Positions 6,698-11,661 of a stretch of 11,661 nucleotides of DNA are shown one piece after another. The notes under the pieces were generated by a model. That model made no database searches. It was not told the origin of the DNA and saw only the letters and a list, made by a program, of their open reading frames with translations. The translations under genes and the position numbers were made by a program. Where the stretch lies: positions 1 through 11,661 of the forward strand of contig CAYRCG010000060.1 in NCBI GenBank assembly GCA_964422685.1. Direction: 5' to 3'. Source of the stretch: Syntrophomonas sp964422685. Its GTDB lineage: Bacteria; Bacillota; Syntrophomonadia; Syntrophomonadales; Syntrophomonadaceae. Position 1 is the stretch's first letter. The number at the start of each line of letters is the position of its first letter.

Positions 6698-6850
6698 TTA
6701 TAACCTATAGTATAGGATGGCGGCGACTATGGCGAGTAAAATAGCTATCCCTATCAGATTATTTTTCAGCCGGGTTTTTTCGATCTTTTTTAATTCCTCC
6801 AGGTCATCGATACGGGTTCTTTTCCTTCGTTCACTTCTACTTGTGGACAT
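6698..6850 (-). CDS. Small basic tail-anchored membrane protein (50 aa), unknown
   Basis: The product is 50 aa. Residues 1-30 are strongly charged (MSTSRSERRKRTRIDDLEEL start, then KKIEKTRLKN) and could form a short amphipathic or coiled helix. Residues 31-48 (NLIGIAILLAIVAAILYY) form one membrane helix ending two residues before the stop. Positive charge before the helix predicts a cytoplasmic N-terminus. The ATG at 6850 is chosen because AGGGGGA (6857-6863) sits six bases upstream. An ATG ten codons earlier would put that site inside the gene. It stands alone and converges on trpS. I do not recognise a family. The clean ribosome site plus a coherent charged-then-hydrophobic layout argue that it is real. 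Confidence 0.65.
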   Translation of the reverse strand: MSTSRSERRKRTRIDDLEELKKIEKTRLKNNLIGIAILLAIVAAILYYRL

Positions 6851-6926
6851 AACAGCTCCCCCTTTCAATGGTCTTTTCATAATTAAATTCTATTCCCGGC
6901 GATATAGTGAATAGTGAGAATAAGGT

Positions 6927-6955
6927 AAAGATTCCGCGCTGCGCTCTGAATGACA
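6927..6955 (+). repeat. Diverged fragment of the 36-bp hairpin repeat
   Basis: AAAGATTCCGCGCTGCGCTC followed by TGAATGACA matches the ends of the 36-bp unit (AGATT at the left, AATGACA at the right), with a shortened and diverged middle. Confidence 0.55.
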
Positions 6956-7183
6956 ATCAACCCTCTTATGTTATAAAACCGGGCCTTAGGGGCATAACTA
7001 ACCTATACTTTTGATTTTAACCCTTGTGGAGATATTAATAAACCGGTAAAATCCTATTAACCGCGCATAACCGGAATCCATAACTAATTGCTTGAACTGG
7101 GATATGCTTTATCCTAGGGTAAGAAGAGAGCAAGGGAAAGAGCGAATCCCTGCCCCCGCCCCTCAACGGTGCACTTTTATTGT

Positions 7184-7197
7184 TAATCATATGATTA
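7184..7197. promoter_or_regulatory. Perfect 14-bp palindrome, possible operator
   Basis: TAATCATATGATTA reads identically on both strands. Its last base is the first base of the AGGGAG ribosome binding site (7197-7202) of the gene at 7213. A dimeric repressor bound here would block transcription just before translation starts. No regulator is identified. Confidence 0.4.
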
Positions 7198-7212
7198 GGG
7201 AGTGATAGTTAA

Positions 7213-7644
7213 TTGAAAGAGGCAATTGCGTTCGATCTGGATTTTATTAAATCCGAGGAGCACTATCTTTTACCCCGGTTGACTTCGATTGTTTTAACAC
7301 AAAACCTTTATGACATCCTGTTCCAATATGTAATTACCCCGGAAAAGGAGGAAAGGCTTAAGGCTTTTATTTCGTTGTTGGAAGAACACATAAAAAGCAA
7401 ATCTCAGGCTCCCTTCTCTATCCCGGCATCAGAATTGGAATTCATCGGGGAAGGCCTGCAGGAATTAAAGCTGCTTAACTGGATAGAGGTTCCCGTAGCG
7501 GAATTCAGTATCAGACTGAAAAACGGTGCTGATTCTCCGGAGGAAATGGAGGAAGTTTTGGAATTCCTCGGGGATATACTTACTTTTAAGCGTAAGGGAA
7601 ACAGTGACTCTATATATGTCTATCCGAAAAGGTTCATAACTTAG
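7213..7644 (+). CDS. Hypothetical soluble protein, 143 aa
   Basis: I do not recognise a family. The 143-aa product has no signal peptide or membrane helix. The composition is that of a folded cytoplasmic protein, with helical stretches rich in Leu, Glu and Lys (about 48-66 and 84-95) and an acidic run SPEEMEEVLEFLGD (about 108-121) before a basic C-terminus (SIYVYPKRFIT). The start is TTG at 7213. The codon just before it is TAA in frame, and AGGGAG at 7197-7202 lies ten bases upstream. The stop is TAG. The gene is alone on its strand. A 36-bp repeat unit begins 15 bases after its stop and a 146-bp repeat copy follows. The palindrome at 7184-7197 suggests local regulation. Plausible coding sequence with no functional assignment. 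Confidence 0.7.
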   Translation: MKEAIAFDLDFIKSEEHYLLPRLTSIVLTQNLYDILFQYVITPEKEERLKAFISLLEEHIKSKSQAPFSIPASELEFIGEGLQELKLLNWIEVPVAEFSIRLKNGADSPEEMEEVLEFLGDILTFKRKGNSDSIYVYPKRFIT

Positions 7645-7658
7645 GAAGATGAGGTGGG

Positions 7659-7694
7659 GAAGATGGCCACGTCGCTCCGCTCCTCGCAATGACA
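7659..7694 (+). repeat. 36-bp hairpin repeat unit
   Basis: It has the same length and nearly the same sequence as 865-900 and 9830-9865, with CCACGTCGCT and CTCCTCGCAATGACA blocks. It differs from the others mainly at GATGGCC instead of GATTGCC. Confidence 0.8.
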
Positions 7695-7722
7695 GGGGCG
7701 TTAGACATTCCGGGCTTGCCCA

Positions 7723-7868
7723 TTGTCATTGCTATGAAAGGGGTTTTTAGACGCAGATTTACGCTGACCCTTCAGGCGCTGATGGACGCTGATGATATCT
7801 TAACCACTGAACAGCGGATGCCCTGACCCTTTTCGTTTACCGTGGTGCATGTAGTGCGTGAAAATTCC
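7723..7868 (+). repeat. 146-bp dispersed repeat, copy 2
   Basis: It aligns without gaps to 635-780 with ten substitutions. It ends 21 bases before the end of speB and is followed by two heptamer-like units (CCTCACG, CCTAAGG at 7875-7888). Copy 1 instead has a 106-bp palindromic element between its end and the heptamers. No terminator for speB is obvious here unless the repeat itself supplies one. Confidence 0.9.
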
Positions 7869-7889
7869 TAGACCCCTCACGCCTAAGGG

Positions 7890-8756
7890 TTAGTAAGCTA
7901 GCAGGGCTTCGCGTAGGATTTTCGCTCCTAATATAGAGGTGTTATCCCCTTGTTCGCAGGGAGGTGATATTTCTACCAGGTCAAACCCTACGATAGCCAA
8001 TTCACCTAATCCATGCAGCATCTGCAGCAATTCGCGGGAGGTAAACCCTCCTGCTTCCGGGGTACCCGTAGCGGGCGCGAAGGCCGGGTCCAGGACATCG
8101 ATATCCAAGCTTACATACACCGGCCGTCGGCCTATCTTCTCTTTGATTTCATCCAATGCACTAAGGAACTGGTCTAGATAAAGCCAGCTATGTAGCCGAG
8201 CAAAAGCTAATTCCTCCCGGGTGGCGGAGCGTATCCCCACCTGAAATAGTTTCTTAGGACCGATAATCTCTACTACCCGTCTCATCACGCTGGCATGGGA
8301 AAGCTCTTCCCCCAGGTAATCAGCCCTAAGGTCTGCATGGGCATCCATCTGTATTACGACTAAATCAGAGTACCGGCTGTGACAGGCTTTTATCAGCGGC
8401 AAGGTAACTAAGTGCTCCCCCCCGATAGAGAAGAGTTTCTTATTATCGCGCAAAAAGAAGCGGGCGGCTGATTCGATATTCTCCAGGCTACGCTCCACAT
8501 TGCCGAAAGGTATTATTATATCCCCGGCATCATAAAAATTAATCTCTTCCAAGGACTTATCCTGGTAAACGCTGTATTCTTCTACCGCTTCGGAAACTTC
8601 CCGGATGCGGTAGGGGGCTAAACGGGTTCCGGGGCGGAAACTGGTAGTGGAGTCCAGGGGGATACCCAATAGTACCCGGTCACAGGTTTTAAAATCCCGG
8701 GAACTGCCCATGAAAAAGGCTTTTTGTTCTAGGATGTCAGCGATCTCTGTTAACAT
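7890..8756 (-). CDS. speB: Agmatinase (ureohydrolase family)
   Basis: It hydrolyses agmatine to putrescine and urea in the cytoplasm, using two manganese ions. The 288-aa length is normal for the family. Metal ligands are all in place: His115 in GGEH, Asp138/His140/Asp142 in DAHAD, and Asp218/Asp220 in SLDIDVLDP. The N-terminal GIPLDSTTSFRPGTRLAP segment (31-48) is typical of SpeB-like enzymes. Arginase or another guanidino hydrolase would share these motifs. Agmatinase is preferred because pdaD and speE lie immediately upstream on the same strand. The ATG at 8756 has GGAGG nine bases upstream. The gap from speE is 72 bases with no terminator seen, so co-transcription with speE is likely. Confidence 0.93.
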   Translation of the reverse strand: MLTEIADILEQKAFFMGSSRDFKTCDRVLLGIPLDSTTSFRPGTRLAPYRIREVSEAVEEYSVYQDKSLEEINFYDAGDIIIPFGNVERSLENIESAARFFLRDNKKLFSIGGEHLVTLPLIKACHSRYSDLVVIQMDAHADLRADYLGEELSHASVMRRVVEIIGPKKLFQVGIRSATREELAFARLHSWLYLDQFLSALDEIKEKIGRRPVYVSLDIDVLDPAFAPATGTPEAGGFTSRELLQMLHGLGELAIVGFDLVEISPPCEQGDNTSILGAKILREALLAY

Positions 8757-8828
8757 GGAACCCTGCCTCCATTCTTACACGGAATCTCCGACCCTTTTAG
8801 CAATTCAGGTGTATCCCCGTCCTATATA

Positions 8829-9650
8829 TTACTCTATTATACTGCTGACAAAGGCCGGAAGTTGAAAAGCAGCTTCATGCACCTTTGTAGTATAGTATTT
8901 GCATCCCTGGTTATAAGGGTAAGCGGGTAATTGAGGGTCATATATTTTCGAACCTACGGTGAAGCTCCACAAGCCGCTCGGATAAGTTGGGATATTAGCC
9001 AGATATAATTTAGTTAGGGGAAATAGTTGTTTTATCCCCCCGTAAGCCATCTTAATAACATCCTGATTAAAAAAAGGTGATTCACTTTGTACCACGAGCA
9101 TCCCGTCATCCTTAAGGGCGGTGTAAACGCTCTGGTAGAATTCGCCCGAAAACAATTGTATAGCCGGGCCTACCGGCTCGGTTGAATCAACGATTATTAA
9201 GTCGAAACTGTGCTGATGTTGCTTTACATATTCAATGCCGTCAGCTATCAGCACTTCTGCCTTAGGGTCACTAAAGGCCCGGGCTAAACCGGGGAAATAA
9301 TCGCATGATGCGGCTACTACCCTTTCATCAATCTCCACTAAGGTAGCTTGAACTACCTCGGGATGCTTTACGACTTCACGCAGGGTCCCTCCGTCACCAC
9401 CCCCGATAATGAGGACTTTTTCCGGATGGCGATGTGAATTTAAGGCTACTAGGCTAATCATTTCATGATATATAAACTCGTCTTTTTCTGTAGTCTGAAC
9501 CATACCGTCTAATAACAGCATTTTGCCAAATTGTTCGGTTTCCACTACGGCGAGTTTCTGATATTTCGTTTCCTCGTGGCGCAGGGTTTCTGTAGCTTTG
9601 CAAGTAAGCCCTAATGATGGGGTCTGATATTCGGTAACCCAAAGTTCCAA
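8829..9650 (-). CDS. speE: Spermidine synthase (putrescine aminopropyltransferase)
   Basis: It transfers the aminopropyl group of decarboxylated AdoMet to putrescine, giving spermidine and methylthioadenosine, in the cytoplasm. The 273-aa product matches Bacillus-type SpeE throughout: an N-terminal beta domain (LLLDGMVQTTEKDEFIYHEM, 45-64), a Rossmann fold with GGGDGG (83-88), LVEID (104-108, donor binding), the catalytic-region DSTEPVGPA (155-163, Asp155) and PTYPSGLW (221-228). The start is TTG at 9650, giving MELWVTEYQT. AAGGGAGG lies seven bases upstream, and homologs begin with the same ELW-TE segment. An upstream ATG at 9695 falls in a heptamer repeat and is rejected. The speB gene follows after 72 bases. 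pdaD lies upstream across 326 bases of repeat-rich DNA, so a shared transcript is uncertain. Confidence 0.96.
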   Translation of the reverse strand: MELWVTEYQTPSLGLTCKATETLRHEETKYQKLAVVETEQFGKMLLLDGMVQTTEKDEFIYHEMISLVALNSHRHPEKVLIIGGGDGGTLREVVKHPEVVQATLVEIDERVVAASCDYFPGLARAFSDPKAEVLIADGIEYVKQHQHSFDLIIVDSTEPVGPAIQLFSGEFYQSVYTALKDDGMLVVQSESPFFNQDVIKMAYGGIKQLFPLTKLYLANIPTYPSGLWSFTVGSKIYDPQLPAYPYNQGCKYYTTKVHEAAFQLPAFVSSIIE

Positions 9651-9657
9651 TTCTATT

Positions 9658-9665
9658 CCTCCCTT
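9658..9665 (-). promoter_or_regulatory. Ribosome binding site fixing the TTG start of speE
   Basis: The minus strand reads AAGGGAGG, then seven bases, then TTG at 9650. The longer frame from the ATG at 9695 would place this site within coding sequence and would translate repeat DNA. Confidence 0.85.
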
Positions 9666-9672
9666 AATATGA

Positions 9673-9700
9673 GTGAGGGGTGAGGGGTGAGGCATGAGGG
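9673..9700 (-). repeat. Heptamer tandem array in the speE leader
   Basis: Plus-strand units are GTGAGGG, GTGAGGG, GTGAGGC, ATGAGGG, four in perfect 7-base register. They are the reverse complement of the array at 909-950. The array ends 22 bases before the speE start codon and would lie in its mRNA leader. Confidence 0.75.
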
Positions 9701-9829
9701 GTATTAAGTTTCCTACCCGCTACATCTTGCCGTTCAAGAGCCCCCCTTTTTTTATCATTGTTTGCGGTCCATGACCATGAAGGCTAGTATGAAAATAGCC
9801 CCCACCTGTCATTGCTATGAATAAGGACT

Positions 9830-9940
9830 AAAGATTGCCACGTCGCTTCGCTCCTCGCAATGACAAGGGCAGCATTTATTCGTTTACCGTGGTGCGCCCC
9901 GCGCGTGGGAATTCCGAGTTTTGCGAGGAACCTTTAGACC
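9830..9940 (+). repeat. Composite repeat, copy A (36-bp unit plus 146-bp-repeat tail)
   Basis: It begins with a full 36-bp hairpin unit (9830-9865), continues with AAGGGCAGCATTTATT, then CGTTTACCGTGGTGC (9881-9895) and AATTCCGAG (9910-9918), and ends in GCGAGGAACCTTTAG. The second part matches the right end of the 146-bp repeat. An inverted relative of the whole element lies at 11457-11570. Confidence 0.8.
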
Positions 9941-9976
9941 TATTCCGTTGGTGGCAGTGGCTCCCGGGCTATGGGG

Positions 9977-10435
9977 CTAGTACCACAGGGGTACGGCGGC
10001 AAAAGCGCAGCCGATTTTCTCTACCCGGTGTTCGGTGGAGGCAATTTTTATTTCTTCCAATTCCAAACCCCGTACCCGGAAAGCTTCTCGGCACATCTTT
10101 ACGACCATTTCCTCGGCTTCCGCCTTAGTACAGTTTCCTTCGTATTCCATAATTACCCCAAAGCTATTCTTTTTAATTCCTACCGCTACGGCGGCGGCTA
10201 TTAGGGCCCCGGGCTCGCAGCTAGTAATGGTTCCATAAGCAATCGGTAACAATGAACCTGCCGGTATCTCAAGACCCGGGGCGTATTCACAACCCGGGGG
10301 AAGGATGCTGCTAACTCTTAATAGGTTAGTATTGCCCACCCTGGCCTCTAATAAAGCTTTATCGAAGGCAGTGAGTTCGGTATCTCCTTCGCAGGAAGCA
10401 GCGGTAAGAAAATATTTTTTCGGTAATGGCAGCAT
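9977..10435 (-). CDS. pdaD: Pyruvoyl-dependent arginine decarboxylase
   Basis: It decarboxylates arginine to agmatine, the first step of this polyamine route. The 152-aa length fits the pyruvoyl family, first characterised in Methanocaldococcus. The chain is expected to cleave itself in RVSSILPPGC between Ser42 and Ser43, with Ser43 becoming the pyruvoyl group. Other family segments are PKKYFLTAA near the start, GNTNLLRVSSI (34-44), a glycine/alanine-rich GALIAAAVAVG (76-86) and MEYEG (96-100). Active enzymes of this family are assembled from cleaved subunits, typically trimers. The ATG at 10435 has GGAGGTG seven bases upstream and a good promoter at 10474-10501. The neighbours (speE, speB downstream; LysR upstream, same strand) match the predicted role. 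Confidence 0.95.
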   Translation of the reverse strand: MLPLPKKYFLTAASCEGDTELTAFDKALLEARVGNTNLLRVSSILPPGCEYAPGLEIPAGSLLPIAYGTITSCEPGALIAAAVAVGIKKNSFGVIMEYEGNCTKAEAEEMVVKMCREAFRVRGLELEEIKIASTEHRVEKIGCAFAAVPLWY

Positions 10436-10473
10436 AATTTAACACCTCCAGTCTCTTTTTGGACAACAGATTC

Positions 10474-10501
10474 ATTATATATAAACCGCAGGAAATGTAA
10501 A
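10474..10501 (-). promoter_or_regulatory. Promoter of pdaD
   Basis: On the minus strand the -35 box is TTTACA (10496-10501), the spacer is 16 bases, and the -10 box is TATAAT (10474-10479, perfect consensus). It lies between the LysR stop and pdaD, so pdaD can be transcribed without the regulator. The leader would be about 30 bases. Confidence 0.7.
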
Positions 10502-10504
10502 CAT
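10495..10504. promoter_or_regulatory. Short dyad overlapping the pdaD -35 box
   Basis: ATGT-AA-ACAT (plus strand) covers the -35 hexamer. On the minus strand, TTTAC occurs twice nearby (ATTTACTATGTTTACAT). A regulator binding here would control pdaD. The adjacent LysR protein is the obvious candidate, but the match is short. Confidence 0.3.
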
Positions 10505-10531
10505 AGTAAATGCGAAAATGGGAGTTGCTAT

Positions 10532-11419
10532 TTATTTTTCCTTAATGAATTGCAAGAAATTCTCTACCGCTTTGCGACGGGATTTCTGGCGGGGGTAAAT
10601 AATGTAAAAGTAACGAGTGGAACCGGGCCCTTTTAGTTTGAGACTTTTAACCCGGCGATGGGGATATGCCTTTCCTATAGCCCAGCTAGAAACAATGGAA
10701 ATACCTATCTCCGATTCTACTGAAGCTAGTGCGGCTTCGGTGCTCCCTGCTTCTATGCTTATATGCAAATCTTCCTTTTTAATGCCGTGTTTGCTGAGTA
10801 ATTCTTCGGTAGCCTTGCGGGTACCTGATCCTTTTTCGCGGAATATCCATTTATCATGCAGTAAGTCTTCTACTTTTACCTCAGCCTGCCCGGCTAAGTG
10901 GTGGTTTTCCGGTACCAAGAGAAGAAGTTCATCCGGTAGCCATTTAAAGCCTTCTACTTTTCGGTTGGGCAGCCAAGCGCCGACTAAACCGATATCTAGT
11001 TCGCGATCGGCTATTTTTTTGTATATCTTTTCGGTATCGCTAATGTTTAAACTAATGCTGATATAGGGGAAGTTGTCGGCAAATTTTTTGATATAATCCG
11101 GAAGAATATATTGGCCGGGTATAGTGCTGGCGCCTAAGTTAAGGTTGCCCCTTTTGCTTTCGACTACTGTCTCCATAACACTATCGGTTCTTTCCAAGAG
11201 TTTTATTACTTCCCGCGCGCACTGATACAAGGTTTCCCCGGCCTCGGTCGGTTTTAGACGGCGACCCGCCCTTTCCAAAAGGAGAACCCCGTAGTAATCC
11301 TCTAAGGATTGGATTTGCTTGGTAACTGCGGGTTGGGACAGCCCGAATTCCTCCGCCGTCCTCGACAGGTTTTTAGTTTCAACTACGCGCACGTAGGTTT
11401 TAAATAGGTTCAGATTCAT
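10532..11419 (-). CDS. LysR-family transcriptional regulator
   Basis: The 295-aa product has the usual LysR plan. An N-terminal winged helix-turn-helix (about 3-62) includes NLSRTAEEFGLSQPAVTKQI and SLEDYYGVLLLER, followed by a linker helix (about 63-88). A periplasmic-binding-fold effector domain (about 90-290) includes NLNLGASTIPGQYILP, LDIGLVGAW and a C-terminal GISIVSSWAIGKAY segment. The effector is unknown. The domain resembles CysB/CbbR-type regulators broadly, not one specific member. The start at 11419 (MNLNLFKTYV) is the family N-terminus. The ribosome site there is weak (GGTGTGAT). A longer frame from 11509 begins inside a dispersed repeat and is rejected. It reads toward pdaD with 96 bases between them, so control of agmatine/polyamine genes is a reasonable inference. 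Confidence 0.93.
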   Translation of the reverse strand: MNLNLFKTYVRVVETKNLSRTAEEFGLSQPAVTKQIQSLEDYYGVLLLERAGRRLKPTEAGETLYQCAREVIKLLERTDSVMETVVESKRGNLNLGASTIPGQYILPDYIKKFADNFPYISISLNISDTEKIYKKIADRELDIGLVGAWLPNRKVEGFKWLPDELLLLVPENHHLAGQAEVKVEDLLHDKWIFREKGSGTRKATEELLSKHGIKKEDLHISIEAGSTEAALASVESEIGISIVSSWAIGKAYPHRRVKSLKLKGPGSTRYFYIIYPRQKSRRKAVENFLQFIKEK

Positions 11420-11456
11420 ATAATCACACCATTCTTTAGTTAAAAAGTTAAGATTA

Positions 11457-11570
11457 GGGGTTAAGATTCCTCGCAAGCTCGGAATTCCTATGTAACAGAG
11501 CCACACCACGATAAACGAATAATAATGCTGCCCTCGTCATTGCGAGGAGCGAAGCGACGTGGCAATCTTC
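11457..11570 (-). repeat. Composite repeat, copy B (inverted relative of 9830-9940)
   Basis: Read on the minus strand it begins with a 36-bp unit (11535-11570), then GAGGGCAGCATTATTATTCG, TTTATCGTGGTG, AATTCCGAG and GCGAGGAATCTTAACCCC. The order and most bases match copy A, with a diverged stretch between GTGGTG and AATTCC. It supplies the false ATG at 11509 in front of the LysR gene and ends 37 bases before its true start. Confidence 0.8.
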
Positions 11571-11625
11571 CCCTAGGGTAATATGTTTTGCGGGGGGAAG
11601 ATTCCTCGCCAGGCTCGGAGTGACG
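11535..11625. repeat. Palindromic repeat element upstream of the LysR gene
   Basis: A 36-bp unit (11535-11570) faces a diverged inverted unit (11595-11625). CGTCA (11535-11539) pairs with TGACG (11621-11625), and ATCTTCCCC (11565-11573) pairs perfectly with GGGGAAGAT (11594-11602) around a 20-base loop. The design matches 795-900. It shares its left unit with composite copy B. Confidence 0.75.
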
Positions 11626-11661
11626 TGGGGCGGCGCGATATGAATATACCAGCGAGCGATT

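Larger units (their letters stand above)
6851..7212. other. 362-bp gap before the 143-aa gene
   Basis: This is divergent spacing between the small minus-strand gene and the plus-strand gene at 7213. It holds a fragment of the hairpin repeat (6927-6955), four AACCGG-like hexamers (6977, 7041, 7059 as AACCGC, 7069), a small hairpin GGATA-TGCTT-TATCC (7100-7114) and a 14-bp palindrome (7184-7197). A weak promoter-like pair reads TTGAAC (7092-7097), 17 bases, TAGGGT (7115-7120). No gene was found. Confidence 0.6.
9651..9976. other. 326-bp gap between pdaD and speE, largely repeats
   Basis: Reading in the direction of transcription (right to left), it holds a composite repeat (9830-9940), a scrap of the 146-bp repeat's left end (TGTCATTGCTATGAA, 9807-9821), a mixed stretch with a T7 run, a heptamer array and the speE ribosome site. 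A weak minus-strand promoter-like pair exists around TTGAAC (complement of 9732-9737), but its -10 box is unconvincing. No gene was found. Confidence 0.65.

Noticed and set aside
6717..6914. 65-aa plus-strand frame opposite the small membrane protein
   Set aside because: The minus-strand reading has the proper ribosome site and a coherent charged-then-hydrophobic layout; the plus-strand frame lacks a ribosome site.
9651..9695. 15-residue extension of SpeE from an ATG
   Set aside because: The ATG lies in a heptamer repeat, and a strong ribosome site plus the family N-terminus support TTG at 9650.
9835..10238. Plus-strand frames of 67-97 aa opposite pdaD
   Set aside because: They are antisense shadows of pdaD joined to repeat sequence, with no ribosome site.
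10617..11066. 149-aa frame opposite the LysR gene
   Set aside because: Antisense shadow of a clear LysR coding sequence; composition is low-complexity Ser/Pro/Leu.
11420..11509. 30-residue extension of the LysR protein
   Set aside because: The upstream ATG lies in the composite repeat; LysR proteins start at the MNLNLFKTYV-type segment.

Overview
The window looks like chromosomal DNA from a Gram-positive anaerobe of class Clostridia (Peptococcaceae or Syntrophomonadaceae type). Strong AGGAGG-type ribosome binding sites, TTG starts, a Thermotoga/Clostridia-style tryptophanyl-tRNA synthetase and a Bacillus-type short SpeD all point that way. This placement is inference from gene style, not from a phylogenetic marker search.

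Layout. speD (short, self-processing AdoMet decarboxylase) lies on the minus strand at 91-471 with a clear promoter. A 560-bp gap with dispersed repeats follows. On the plus strand comes a very large gene (1032-5474, 1480 aa), a head-to-tail duplication of an alkaline-phosphatase-like extracytoplasmic domain plus a polytopic membrane domain, and then trpS (5557-6552) with a probable iron-sulfur site and a terminator. A 50-aa tail-anchored membrane protein lies on the minus strand (6698-6850), and a 143-aa unknown soluble protein on the plus strand (7213-7644) with a 14-bp perfect palindrome at its ribosome binding site. The right third is a minus-strand polyamine block, in order of transcription: a LysR regulator (10532-11419), pdaD (9977-10435), speE (8829-9650) and speB (7890-8756).

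How the genes work together. PdaD makes agmatine from arginine, SpeB hydrolyses agmatine to putrescine, SpeD makes decarboxylated AdoMet, and SpeE joins the two into spermidine. The full arginine-to-spermidine route is therefore encoded in under 11 kb. Both decarboxylases belong to families that use a self-generated pyruvoyl group, not PLP. The LysR gene has its own downstream neighbour promoter (10474-10501) in front of pdaD and is a candidate regulator of the cluster.

The intergenic DNA is the most unusual part. It holds several layers of dispersed non-coding repeats: two 146-bp copies that differ at 10 positions, at least six copies or fragments of a 36-bp hairpin unit, two related composite elements of about 111-114 bp, two larger palindromic elements, and heptamer arrays (CCTCACC type). 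These repeats flank or split the polyamine genes, supply false upstream start codons, and generate several spurious ORFs. I saw no tRNA, rRNA, CRISPR array, transposase or phage gene.
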